A stretch of 20,140 bases of DNA, from NCBI GenBank assembly GCA_903893335.1, contig CAITLX010000470.1, positions 1 through 20,140 of the forward strand, given 5' to 3'. Below, piece after piece: positions 1-6,947 of this stretch. The number at the start of each line of letters is the position of its first letter. Within the stretch, counting starts at the first letter, position 1. Both the position numbers and the translations under genes were made by a program. This DNA comes from an uncultured delta proteobacterium (GTDB lineage: Bacteria > Myxococcota_A > Polyangia > Polyangiales > Polyangiaceae). The notes under the pieces were generated by a model that was not told where the DNA came from, made no database searches, and worked only from the letters and a program-made list of their open reading frames with translations.

Positions 1-16
1 CGGTCGATCCGCCGAA

Positions 17-922
17 TCACATCACGCGGTTGCGGCCGCCCTGCTTGGCGGCGTAGAGCCGCTCGTCGGCGCGTCGGTACAGCTCGTGGCCGGTCTCGCC
101 GCGCGTCAGCTCGGCGACGCCGAGGCTCACGGTGGTGGGCATCACGTGCTTGTCGTAGCGAAAGGTCGTCGTCTCGACGGCGTGGCGGATCTTCTCGGCG
201 ACGCCGAGCGCGCCCTCGAGGCCGACCTCGGGCGTGAGCACCGCGAACTCCTCGCCGCCGACGCGCGCGATCAAGTCCTCGCGCCGGACGCGCGGCTTGA
301 TCGCCGTGGCGAGATCGCGCAGCACCGCGTCGCCCGCGAGGTGGCCGAAGGTGTCGTTCTTCTTCTTGAAGTGATCGATGTCGAAGAGGATGAGCGAGAC
401 GGCGCGCTGGTAGCGCGTGCAGCGCGACACCTCGCGCTCGAGCGTCTCGTGGAAATAGCGCTTGTTGTGGACGCGCGTGAGCGCGTCGATCGTCATCAGG
501 CGGTAAATCTCCTCGTGGTACGAGGCCTCGACGTTGCCGCCCGTCATGAACTTGAGGATGGTGCGCCCGATGCGGAGCTGGTCGCCGTCGGCGAGCTCTT
601 TCTCGCCCTCGATGCGCGCGTCGTTGACGAACGTGCCGTTGGTCGAGCCGAGGTCCTGCACGCGGTACGAGAGCCCCGTCCACGACACGCGCGCGTGGTG
701 CCGGCTGACCGACTCCTGGTCGATCGCCAGATCGCACTTCGACGAGCGCCCAGCCTCGACCACGCCCGAGCCGAGCCGCAGCCGTCGCCCGAGCTCCTCG
801 CCGTAGATGACGACGAGGCAAGCGTCGGCGGGATCGATGGACGGGACCTTGAGGTCCGACCGCGTCGTCATCACCGTGACGAGGTTGCGGTCGTTCGGAT
901 CGTCGCTGCCGGCGGGAGGCAC
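17..922 (-). CDS. FHA-GGDEF diguanylate cyclase
   Basis: Predicted cytoplasmic enzyme making cyclic di-GMP from two GTP, with a forkhead-associated (FHA) domain that binds phosphothreonine peptides. With the start at GTG 922 the protein has 301 residues. FHA lies at about 51-124 (GRSS, SRHHA and GSTNGTFVN motifs are all present). GGDEF fills about 142-301, with an intact GGEEF active-site loop (222-226) and, five residues before it, an RRED allosteric I-site (213-216). The enzyme should therefore be active and product-inhibited. I chose GTG 922 because a promoter-like -10 box TATGCT ends 6 nt before it and the codons after it have the G/C third positions seen in the neighbours. ATG 871 (284 residues) is the main alternative and leaves both domains whole. 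The gene diverges from the MATE gene. Domain calls are sure; the start is not. Confidence 0.92.
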   Translation of the reverse strand: MPPAGSDDPNDRNLVTVMTTRSDLKVPSIDPADACLVVIYGEELGRRLRLGSGVVEAGRSSKCDLAIDQESVSRHHARVSWTGLSYRVQDLGSTNGTFVNDARIEGEKELADGDQLRIGRTILKFMTGGNVEASYHEEIYRLMTIDALTRVHNKRYFHETLEREVSRCTRYQRAVSLILFDIDHFKKKNDTFGHLAGDAVLRDLATAIKPRVRREDLIARVGGEEFAVLTPEVGLEGALGVAEKIRHAVETTTFRYDKHVMPTTVSLGVAELTRGETGHELYRRADERLYAAKQGGRNRVM

Positions 923-928
923 GATCGG

Positions 929-958
929 AGCATAGCCCAGCAGCCTCGGATCGGTCAC
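929..958 (-). promoter_or_regulatory. Putative promoter of the FHA-GGDEF gene
   Basis: On the minus strand a -35-like GTGACC (953-958) is followed after 18 nt by a -10-like TATGCT (929-934). Six nt later comes the in-frame GTG at 922, so the mRNA would be leaderless or nearly so. The same geometry recurs before several other genes of the window. Inferred from sequence only. Confidence 0.45.
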
Positions 959-1045
959 GATTTCCAGGCTCGTGGCGCTCGCTGGGTCTTCGGCGGCCTC
1001 CGCGGCCCCCCTCGGCTCGGGCCGACGCCGCCGTCCGAGACGCGC

Positions 1046-1051
1046 TAGCCT
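1046..1051 (+). promoter_or_regulatory. Possible -10 box before the MATE gene
   Basis: TAGCCT ends 11 nt before the TTG start at 1063. No convincing -35 hexamer lies 16-18 nt upstream. It is listed because the element resembles the -10 boxes of other genes here and because there is no Shine-Dalgarno sequence before the TTG. Confidence 0.25.
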
Positions 1052-1062
1052 CCGCGCCTCCC

Positions 1063-2427
1063 TTGACCCAGCACCCCGACGACGAGCCGATCGGCCGCGA
1101 GATCGCCGCGCTCGCGCGCCTCGCCGCGCCCATCGTCGTCGCGCAGCTCGGGCTGATGGCGATGGGGCTCGTCGACGTCGCGATCCTGGGGCGCTCGTCG
1201 TCGGTCGAGCTCGCGGGCGCCGCGCTCGGCCGCTCGACGGGCTGGGCCGCCAACGCGATCGCGCTCGGGCTCGCCTCGGCGCTCGACCCGCTGGCCGCAC
1301 AAGCCGTGGGAGCGCGCGAGGAGGCCCGCGCGTGGGCCGCGCTCGTCGGCACGCTGCGCGCGTGCGCGCTCGCGTGGGTGCCGACGTTCGCGCTCGCGGT
1401 GCTCGCGACGCTGGCGTTCCCGGCGCTCGGCATCGAGGCCGCCGTCGCCGATCGCGCGCGCGCCTTCCTGCTCGCGTGGGCGCCGTCCGCGCTCGGCTTC
1501 GTCGAGTTCACCGCGCTGCGCACGTTCCTCAACGCGCACGGCACGACGCGCCCCGCGGTCGTCGCCTCGCTGCTCGCGAACGTCGTCAACGCCCTGGTCT
1601 GCACCGCGCTGGTGCGGGGCGACCCGGCGCTCGTGGCGCTCGGGCTCCCGCCCGTGGGGCTTCCCGCGCTCGGTGCGACGGGCGCGGGGCTCGCGTCGAG
1701 CATCGGGGCGGTCGTGCTCTGCCTCGCGATGGTGCCGGCCATCTTGCGCCGGAGGCCGCGCCCGGGGGGCCCGCAGCCCGACCCGGTGCCGGTGCGGCGG
1801 GTCGTGCGGCTCGGGCTGCCGCTCGGCCTGCAGATGCTCGCCGAGATGGGCGCCTTCGCGCTCGTGTCGGTGCTCGCGGGGCGCCTCGGCGCGCGCGTCG
1901 TCTCGGCCCACCAGATCGCCCTGGGGCTCGCGAGCTTCACGTTCATGGGCGCGCTCGGCGTCAGCGGCGCGACGGCGGTGCGCGTCGGACACGCGGTCGG
2001 CGCGGGGCGCTCGCCGCGCCGCTCGGGGCTCGTCGGCATCGCGCTCGGCGGCTCCATCATGTCGATCGGCGCGGTCGCGTTCGCGCTCGCGCCGCGCGGG
2101 CTGCTGCGGCTCTTCACCGACGACGCGGAGGTCATCGAGATCGGCGTGCCGCTGCTCGGCCTCGCCGCGCTCTTCCAGCTCTTCGACGGGGTGCAGGTCG
2201 CCGCGTCCGGCGCGCTGCGCGGCGCGGGCGACGTGCGCGTGCCCTTCCTCGTGAACGTCGCCGTCTACTGGGGCTTCGCGCTGCCGGTCGCGCTCGTGCT
2301 CGGCTTCCACTTCGGCCTCGGCGCGCGCGGGCTCTGGGCCGGGCTCACCCTCGGCCTCATGTCCGCCGCGGCGGTGCTGCTCGCGAGGTTCCTCCACCTC
2401 ACGCGCCGGCAGGTGGCGAGGGTCTGA
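1063..2427 (+). CDS. MATE family efflux transporter (NorM-like)
   Basis: Predicted inner-membrane drug/cation antiporter of the multidrug and toxic compound extrusion family, 454 residues, the usual length. The N-terminus shows the family pattern: a short polar lead, then a hydrophobic helix with LAAPIVVAQLG and GLVDVAILGR at about 20-44. About twelve hydrophobic segments follow in two halves, joined by a basic, Pro-rich loop near 225-245. The second half restarts with RVVRLGLPLGLQMLAEMG, the internal repeat expected of MATE proteins. The start is TTG 1063; no ATG or GTG precedes the first helix in frame. The gene is divergent from the diguanylate cyclase and convergent with the ligase downstream. 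The substrate cannot be told from sequence. Confidence 0.9.
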   Translation: MTQHPDDEPIGREIAALARLAAPIVVAQLGLMAMGLVDVAILGRSSSVELAGAALGRSTGWAANAIALGLASALDPLAAQAVGAREEARAWAALVGTLRACALAWVPTFALAVLATLAFPALGIEAAVADRARAFLLAWAPSALGFVEFTALRTFLNAHGTTRPAVVASLLANVVNALVCTALVRGDPALVALGLPPVGLPALGATGAGLASSIGAVVLCLAMVPAILRRRPRPGGPQPDPVPVRRVVRLGLPLGLQMLAEMGAFALVSVLAGRLGARVVSAHQIALGLASFTFMGALGVSGATAVRVGHAVGAGRSPRRSGLVGIALGGSIMSIGAVAFALAPRGLLRLFTDDAEVIEIGVPLLGLAALFQLFDGVQVAASGALRGAGDVRVPFLVNVAVYWGFALPVALVLGFHFGLGARGLWAGLTLGLMSAAAVLLARFLHLTRRQVARV

Positions 2428-2445
2428 CCGCTCGCGCCCGGCGCG

Positions 2446-2463
2446 CGCCGCCTCGCGGCGGCG
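2446..2463. terminator. GC hairpin between convergent MATE and ligase genes
   Basis: A perfect 7-bp G/C stem (2446-2452 with 2457-2463) with a 4-nt loop sits in the 40-bp gap between the two stop codons. It has no T tract, so it is at best a weak or Rho-assisted bidirectional terminator. Confidence 0.35.
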
Positions 2464-2467
2464 TCGC

Positions 2468-3805
2468 TCACACGAGCGTGCGCAGGATCATCTCGGTCGT
2501 CTGGGCCGGCCCGGCGTCGGGCAGGCCGTGCAGCAGCGCGTCGGCGGGGCTGTCGCCGCGCATGACGAGCGAGGCGAGGCGGTCGAGGTGGATCGACTCG
2601 TCGTTGCCGCGCGCCGAGAGTCGGGCGCGGCGCACGAGCCCGCCACGCGCGATGGCGATCAGCTGCTCGGCCCAGGCGGCGAGCGGCTGGCCGCGGAAGG
2701 TCGCGCGCAGCGCGCGCTGGGCGATGTCGGGGCGCAGCGCCTCGATCTCGTCGAAGCCCCAGTCGGACGTGAAGGCCTCGGCCTCGGCGAGCGCGGCGTC
2801 GTCGTAGAGCACGCCCGTCCACACCGCCGGCAGCGCGCACGCGAGCCGGTGCGGCAGGCTGTCGGCGCCGCGCACCTCGATCGTCTTCTTGAGCCGCACC
2901 TCGGGGAAGAGCGTGTTGAGGTGCAGCAGCCAGTCGTCGGCCGTCGCGCGGTGGCCTTGCAAGCCGTCCGTCCAGAACGTGCGGAAGGTCTGGCCGGTGT
3001 TGGGCAGCACGGTGGAGCCGCGCTTGACGAGGAACATCGGCACGTCGAGCGCCCACTCGACGTAGTCGCGCAGGGTGGAGGTGGCGCTCCAGAGCGCGGG
3101 CACGAGCCCCTGCCGGTCGGGGTCGACGTCGAGCCACACGCGCGCCCGGTGGCTGCGCTCGCCGGTCGGGCGCCCCTCGTAGAACGGCGAGTTGGCGAAC
3201 ATCGCGGTGACGAGCGGCGAGAGGCGGAGCGACACGCGCATTTTGCGCATGGCGTCCTCCTCCGAGGCGTAGTCGAAGTTGGCCTGCACCGTGGCGGTGC
3301 GGCGCATCATGTCGAGCGCGTAGCGGCCGCGGGTGGGCAGGTACTCGCGCATGATGGCGTAGCGGGCCTTGGGCACCCACGTGAGGTCGGCCTGCGCGGC
3401 GAAGGGGTGAAAGCCGACGCCGAGCCACGCGAGGCCGAGGTCGGAGGTGACCTCGCGAACCTCGTCGAGGTGCGCGCTGAGCTCGTGGCAGATGGCGTGG
3501 ATGTCGGCGAGCGGCGCGCCCGAAAGCTCGAGCTGGCTGCCCGGCTCGAGGGTGACCGACGCGCCGTCGCGCTCGAGCGCGATGAGCGGCCCCCCCGGCT
3601 TCTCGGGCTCGGTGCGCCTCCAGCCGTGCCGGTCGGCGAGGCGCTCGAGGACGGTGAGCACGCCGCGCGGGCCGTCGTAGGCGATGGGAGCGCCGGTCTT
3701 CGCGTCGACGCCGAACTTCTCGGCCTCGGCGCCGATGCGCCACTCCGCGCGGGGCTTCATCGCGTCGAAGAACGGGCGGAGCAGGTCGTCGTGGGTCAGC
3801 GCCAT
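2468..3805 (-). CDS. gshA: Glutamate-cysteine ligase, GCS2/plant-proteobacterial type
   Basis: Predicted to catalyse the ATP-dependent joining of glutamate and cysteine to gamma-glutamylcysteine, the first step of glutathione synthesis, in the cytoplasm. The protein has 445 residues, typical for this class. Visible marks are GAEAEKFGV (25-33), the EPGSQLELS glutamate-site motif (87-95), GVGFHP (129-134), the segment RTATVQANFDY (169-179) and LPNTGQTFR further on. The start ATG 3805 directly precedes the family N-terminus; longer in-frame versions would run into the coding sequence of trmO. A TAGAAC box lies 10 nt upstream and there is no Shine-Dalgarno sequence. No gshB is in the window, so the final product (glutathione or another gamma-glutamyl thiol) is left open. 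Confidence 0.9.
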   Translation of the reverse strand: MALTHDDLLRPFFDAMKPRAEWRIGAEAEKFGVDAKTGAPIAYDGPRGVLTVLERLADRHGWRRTEPEKPGGPLIALERDGASVTLEPGSQLELSGAPLADIHAICHELSAHLDEVREVTSDLGLAWLGVGFHPFAAQADLTWVPKARYAIMREYLPTRGRYALDMMRRTATVQANFDYASEEDAMRKMRVSLRLSPLVTAMFANSPFYEGRPTGERSHRARVWLDVDPDRQGLVPALWSATSTLRDYVEWALDVPMFLVKRGSTVLPNTGQTFRTFWTDGLQGHRATADDWLLHLNTLFPEVRLKKTIEVRGADSLPHRLACALPAVWTGVLYDDAALAEAEAFTSDWGFDEIEALRPDIAQRALRATFRGQPLAAWAEQLIAIARGGLVRRARLSARGNDESIHLDRLASLVMRGDSPADALLHGLPDAGPAQTTEMILRTLV

Positions 3806-3815
3806 GGGGACGCGC

Positions 3816-3821
3816 GTTCTA
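3816..3821 (-). promoter_or_regulatory. Possible -10 box of the glutamate-cysteine ligase gene
   Basis: TAGAAC on the minus strand ends 10 nt before ATG 3805. No clear -35 box is seen. The 41-bp gap to trmO upstream would also allow co-transcription. Confidence 0.25.
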
Positions 3822-3846
3822 GCACGGGGTCCGCGCGCGCCGCCCC

Positions 3847-4659
3847 TCACCCCGCCTTGTGGCCAAAGCGCGCCACGAAGGCCCGGTGGGGCGCCAGCTC
3901 GGGGTCGCCCTCGGCGGCGAGGTCGGCGTCGCGCGCGCCCGAGCCGATGGCGACCACGCGCACGACCGGCCCCTCGACCACGAACCAGGCGCGCCAGGCC
4001 TTCCACGCGATGCGGCTGCGACCGTCGGCCTCGACGCGGATGCGCCGGTAGGCGTGCGGCTGCGGGCCGAGCGCGAGGGCGCGGGTCAGCGCGTCGCCGA
4101 CGGCGACCCCGTGCTCGTCGGCCAGGAAGCGCGCCTGCTCGGCGGCGAGCGGCGCGAGCTCGACCGACCAGGCGGGGCGCGGGTCGGCGGCGGCGAGCCA
4201 GCCGCTGCCCGCGTCGGGGAAGGCGTCGGTGTAGGCGACGTAGGGCTTCACGTCGAGCACGGGGGTGCCGTCGAGGAGATCGACGTCGCGCACCGAGAGC
4301 ACGAGGCCCGCGACCGAGTCGAGCCGCAGCACCGACATGCCGATCGGGTTGGGGCGGTGCGGCGAGCGCGTGGCGAACACGCCGCGCCGCACGTCGCTGC
4401 GCGGGGGCAGCACCTTGGGGCGAAACTCGGTGCCCACGTTCGCGTGGAAGACGAACAGAACCCAGATGCGCTCCCAGGCGTCGAGGTCGCACAGCGCGTC
4501 CTCGAAGCCGCGCCCCGGCGCGAGCTCGATCGTGCCCGCGACGCCCTCGGCCGCGCGCGGCTGGCGCGGGGCCTCGAGCTTCTCGCGGTAGGGGGTGCGC
4601 GCGACGCCGATGGCCTCGAACCGGAACGCCTCCGCCGGATCGCGCTCGCTCGGGCCCAC
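3847..4659 (-). CDS. trmO: tRNA (m6t6A37) methyltransferase TrmO (TsaA/YaeB family)
   Basis: Predicted to N6-methylate threonylcarbamoyl-adenosine at position 37 of tRNA, using S-adenosylmethionine. With the GTG start at 4659 the protein has 270 residues. The family signatures are clear: an N-terminal AIGVARTPYREK strand (16-27), SPHRPNPIGMS (99-109) and LLDGTPVLDVKPY (128-140), then DAFPDA. The C-terminal 100 residues correspond to the extra domain seen in longer TrmO proteins. There is no ATG before the domain. GTG 4659 is chosen because a near-consensus promoter (TTGACG, 17 nt, TACGCG) ends 7 nt upstream. An extension to 4776 would overlap the divergent arfB gene. Family assignment is strong. 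Confidence 0.93.
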   Translation of the reverse strand: MGPSERDPAEAFRFEAIGVARTPYREKLEAPRQPRAAEGVAGTIELAPGRGFEDALCDLDAWERIWVLFVFHANVGTEFRPKVLPPRSDVRRGVFATRSPHRPNPIGMSVLRLDSVAGLVLSVRDVDLLDGTPVLDVKPYVAYTDAFPDAGSGWLAAADPRPAWSVELAPLAAEQARFLADEHGVAVGDALTRALALGPQPHAYRRIRVEADGRSRIAWKAWRAWFVVEGPVVRVVAIGSGARDADLAAEGDPELAPHRAFVARFGHKAG

Positions 4660-4666
4660 CGGTGGG

Positions 4667-4695
4667 CGCGTAGGCGCGCGCGCGCGGGCCGTCAA
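4667..4695 (-). promoter_or_regulatory. Putative trmO promoter (leaderless)
   Basis: Minus strand: TTGACG (4690-4695), an exact 17-nt spacer, then TACGCG (4667-4672). The GTG start codon follows after 7 nt. The spacer is almost wholly alternating G and C. Inferred from similarity to sigma70 boxes. Confidence 0.5.
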
Positions 4696-4728
4696 CGCAC
4701 GCGCTCGTGCGCGAGGCGCGGGCCCGCG

Positions 4729-4734
4729 TACAAT
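4729..4734 (+). promoter_or_regulatory. Putative -10 box of the arfB operon
   Basis: TACAAT is a strong match to the -10 consensus. It ends 12 nt before ATG 4747, giving a leader of about 5-6 nt. No good -35 is visible 16-18 nt upstream. It is divergent from the trmO promoter. Confidence 0.4.
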
Positions 4735-4746
4735 GGCGCCCCTCCG

Positions 4747-5175
4747 ATGCGCGGCCCCCTCGTCGTCGACGCCCACGTGGCCATCCCCGAGCGCGATCTC
4801 GCGTGGACGTCGGTGCGCGCGTCGGGCCCCGGCGGCCAGAACGTCAACAAGGTCGCCTCGAAGGTCGAGCTGCGGTTCGACCTCGCCGGCACCCTCGCGC
4901 TCGACGCCCCGACCAAGGCGCGCCTGCGCGACCTCGCCCGCTCGCGCCTCGACGCCGAGGGGGCGCTCGTCGTCGTCAGCCAGCTGACGCGCGATCGCGA
5001 GCGCAACCTCGACGACGCGCGCACCAAGCTCGCCGAGCTCGTGCGCCAGGCCCTGTTCAAGCCCAAGGCGCGGCGCCCGACGCGCCCGACGCGCTCGTCG
5101 CAGCGCGCGCGCGTCGACGACAAGCGGCGGCAGGGCGAGCGCAAGCGCGGGCGCGACCCCGGAGGCGACGCGTGA
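4747..5175 (+). CDS. arfB: Alternative ribosome-rescue factor, peptidyl-tRNA hydrolase ArfB-type
   Basis: Small class I release-factor-like protein (142 residues, the usual size) that frees stalled ribosomes by hydrolysing peptidyl-tRNA. The catalytic GGQ is at 29-31 inside ASGPGGQNVNKV, and the codon-recognition domain of full release factors is absent. The C-terminal tail, about 105-142, is strongly basic (Lys/Arg-rich), as needed to insert into the empty mRNA channel of the ribosome. ATG 4747 fits the family N-terminus. The stop TGA overlaps the GTG start of the next gene, so the two are probably translated together. Confidence 0.93.
   Translation: MRGPLVVDAHVAIPERDLAWTSVRASGPGGQNVNKVASKVELRFDLAGTLALDAPTKARLRDLARSRLDAEGALVVVSQLTRDRERNLDDARTKLAELVRQALFKPKARRPTRPTRSSQRARVDDKRRQGERKRGRDPGGDA
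5161..5165 (+). promoter_or_regulatory. Ribosome binding site fixing the GTG start at 5172
   Basis: GGAGG inside the last codons of arfB, 6 nt before GTG 5172. It is one of few clear Shine-Dalgarno sequences in the window, and it supports coupled translation at the GTGA overlap. Confidence 0.6.
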
Positions 5176-5783
5176 GCGAGGTCGAGCTGCCGCTGTCGCG
5201 CGCGTACGCGTGCCGCTACGGGCTGCCCGTGCTCACGCACGTCGACCCGGACATCTTCCGCGAGCGCTACTTCGCGCGCTGCATGGAGTGCGCGTTCTGC
5301 CACGACGCGTGCTGCCAGTACGGCGTCGACGTCGACGTCGAGAACGTCGCGCGCATCGAGGCGTGCGCCGACGAGCTCGAGCGCGCCATCGGCGTGCCGC
5401 GCGCCGAGTGGTTCACCGGCGAGGAGTGCGACGACGCCGACGTGCCCGGCGGGCGGCTCGCGCGCACGAGCGTGCGGGGGCGCGGCTGCGTGTTCCTCGC
5501 CGCGAGCGGGCGCGGGTGCTTGCTGCACCGCTTCGCGCTCGAGACGGGGCGCGACTACCACGACCTCAAGCCGATGATCTCGAGCCTGTTCCCGCTCACG
5601 TTCGGCGAGGGGCTGCTCATGGGCTCCATCGAGGTCGACGAGCGCGAGCTCATCTGCCTCGACCAGGGCGCCACGCTCTACCGCGGCGTGCGCGACGAGC
5701 TCGCGTACTACTTCGGCGACGCGTTCGTCGCCGAGCTCGACGCGATCGAGGCGCGCACGCTCGCCGAATCGCCCCCGACCTGA
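5172..5783 (+). CDS. Cys-cluster protein, YkgJ/zinc- or iron-chelating-like
   Basis: A 203-residue soluble protein of unknown function. It carries a dense cysteine cluster at 37-48 (C37, C40, C43, C47, C48 in CMECAFCHDACC) and further cysteines at 106, 116 and 162. The pattern resembles the CxxCxxxCC families annotated as putative metal (zinc or iron) chelating proteins (YkgJ/UPF0153, DUF3109), but this is motif resemblance only. The start GTG 5172 overlaps the arfB stop and has a GGAGG site. It ends in a palindrome shared with the convergent pilT gene. Metal binding is an inference; no enzyme active site is recognised. Confidence 0.75.
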   Translation: MSEVELPLSRAYACRYGLPVLTHVDPDIFRERYFARCMECAFCHDACCQYGVDVDVENVARIEACADELERAIGVPRAEWFTGEECDDADVPGGRLARTSVRGRGCVFLAASGRGCLLHRFALETGRDYHDLKPMISSLFPLTFGEGLLMGSIEVDERELICLDQGATLYRGVRDELAYYFGDAFVAELDAIEARTLAESPPT

Positions 5784-5798
5784 CGCGCGCGTCAGGTC
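5777..5798. terminator. Perfect 22-bp palindrome holding both convergent stop codons
   Basis: The sequence from 5777 to 5798 equals its own reverse complement. It can form a 9-bp stem with a CGCG loop on either strand. The TGA of the Cys-cluster gene (5781-5783) and of pilT (5792-5794, minus strand) are symmetric within it. There is no T tract. The likely role is a bidirectional 3' end hairpin. Confidence 0.55.
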
Positions 5799-6862
5799 GC
5801 GCCGCGGGCGATCAGCTCGTCGAAGCGCTTCTTGTGCGTCGCCTTGCGCTGCGCGTCGATCGGCGCGACGCGCCCCGCGCGCACGAGGTCCCACAGCGCG
5901 TCGTCCATCGACTGCATGCCGGCGGCGCGCCCCCCCTGGAGGATCGACTGCACGAGCGGCGTGTTGCCCTCGCGCACCACGTTGGCGAGCCCGGACGTGC
6001 GCAGCAGCACCTCGACGGCGGCCACGCGCCCCTTGCCGTCGGCGGTGCGCAGCAAGAGCTGCGAGACGACGGCGGCGAGCGACTCGGCGAGCATCGAGCG
6101 CACCTGCGGCTGCTGCTCGGAGGGGAAGGCGTCCACGACGCGGTCGATCGTCTGCGCGGCGCCGTTGGTGTGCAGCGTGCCGAAGACGAGCGCGCCCATC
6201 TCGGCCGCGGTGATGGCCAGCTGGATGGTCTCGGGGTCGCGCAGCTCGCCGACGAGGATGACGCTCGCGTCCTGGCGGATGGCCGAGCGCAGCGCGACCG
6301 CGAAGCTCGGCGTGTCGGTGCCGACCTCGCGCTGCGAGAGGGTCGACTTGCGGCTCGCGTGCACGAACTCGATCGGGTCCTCGATCGTGACGATGTGCTT
6401 GGCGAAGCCCGCGTTGATGCCGTCGAGCACCGCGGCGAGCGTCGTCGATTTCCCCGAGCCCGTCGGCCCCGTCACGAGCACGAGCCCCTGCTCGAGGTTG
6501 ACCAGCGAGCGCACGCCGGGCGCCGCGCCGAGATCGTCGAGCGACGCGATCCGATCGGGGATGACGCGGAACACGGCGCCGACGCCGTTCTCGTGCTCGA
6601 GGTAGTTGCCGCGGAAGCGCGCGAGCCCCTCGGCGCCGTAGGCGAAGTCGAGGTCGTGCTTCGCGCCGAAGCGCGCCCACTGCGCCTCGGACACGAGGCC
6701 GCGCAGCATGCCGCGCAGCGTGGCGTCGGCGAGCGCGGGCCAGCCGGGCACGTCGAACAGCTCGCCGTGCAGCCGCACGCGCGGCGACAGGCCCGCCGAG
6801 AGGTGCAGGTCCGAGCCCCCCTCGCGGCAGAGGTACACGAACAGATCGCCGATGTTGCTCAT
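5792..6862 (-). CDS. pilT: Type IV pilus retraction ATPase, PilT family
   Basis: Hexameric secretion-type ATPase (356 residues) expected to power pilus retraction at the cytoplasmic face of the inner membrane. The N-terminal PAS-like domain spans about 1-100 (SDLHLSAG at 17-24). The core has Walker A GPTGSGKST (132-140), the Asp box TIEDPIE (159-165), Walker B ILVGELRD (202-209) and the His box GTLHTNGA (228-235). All catalytic motifs are intact. The ATG 6862 overlaps by ATGA the stop of a repeat-derived mini-ORF, which in turn overlaps the upstream paralogue, so translation may be coupled. Whether this copy or the upstream one is the main retraction motor is not visible. Confidence 0.93.
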   Translation of the reverse strand: MSNIGDLFVYLCREGGSDLHLSAGLSPRVRLHGELFDVPGWPALADATLRGMLRGLVSEAQWARFGAKHDLDFAYGAEGLARFRGNYLEHENGVGAVFRVIPDRIASLDDLGAAPGVRSLVNLEQGLVLVTGPTGSGKSTTLAAVLDGINAGFAKHIVTIEDPIEFVHASRKSTLSQREVGTDTPSFAVALRSAIRQDASVILVGELRDPETIQLAITAAEMGALVFGTLHTNGAAQTIDRVVDAFPSEQQPQVRSMLAESLAAVVSQLLLRTADGKGRVAAVEVLLRTSGLANVVREGNTPLVQSILQGGRAAGMQSMDDALWDLVRAGRVAPIDAQRKATHKKRFDELIARGAT

Positions 6863-6942
6863 GCGGACCCCCGCTCGTCGCCGATCATGCGAACCCGCGT
6901 CTCAGCCCAGCTCATGCGAACCCGCGTCTCAGCCCAGCTCAT
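6859..6942 (-). CDS. 27-residue mini-ORF built from tandem repeats, between two PilT-type genes
   Basis: ATG 6942 overlaps the stop of the upstream ATPase by ATGA, and its TGA (6859-6861) overlaps the pilT start by ATGA. The peptide is MSWAETRVR twice, then MIGDERGSA. The 27-bp repeat unit keeps the frame for two copies, and a third, diverged 26-bp copy shifts it so that the stop falls exactly on the pilT start. It may be a coupling device that carries ribosomes from one gene to the next rather than a functional peptide. There is no Shine-Dalgarno sequence and no recognised function. It could also be a chance product of the repeat. Confidence 0.35.
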   Translation of the reverse strand: MSWAETRVRMSWAETRVRMIGDERGSA

Positions 6943-6947
6943 GCGAA
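6868..6947. repeat. 27-bp tandem repeat at the end of the upstream PilT-like gene
   Basis: Two perfect 27-bp copies (6894-6920 and 6921-6947), then a diverged 26-bp copy (6868-6893) and a fragment at 6857-6866. The copy nearest the gene holds the gene's last two codons and stop (TTC GCA TGA on the minus strand). Every copy ends in a GCATGA-like core. Confidence 0.85.

Noticed and set aside
972..2807. 611-codon frame overlapping the MATE gene
   Set aside because: Arg/Ala-rich shadow; the other plus frame encodes a complete transporter.
3806..4492. Extended glutamate-cysteine ligase with over 200 extra residues
   Set aside because: The extension is trmO read out of frame; the family N-terminus begins at ATG 3805.
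4660..4776. Longer trmO with 39 extra N-terminal residues
   Set aside because: The extension is Arg/Ala-rich, covers the trmO promoter and overlaps the divergent arfB start.
4692..6680. 662-codon minus frame across arfB and pilT
   Set aside because: It shadows both genes; the true pilT frame has every Walker, Asp and His box motif.
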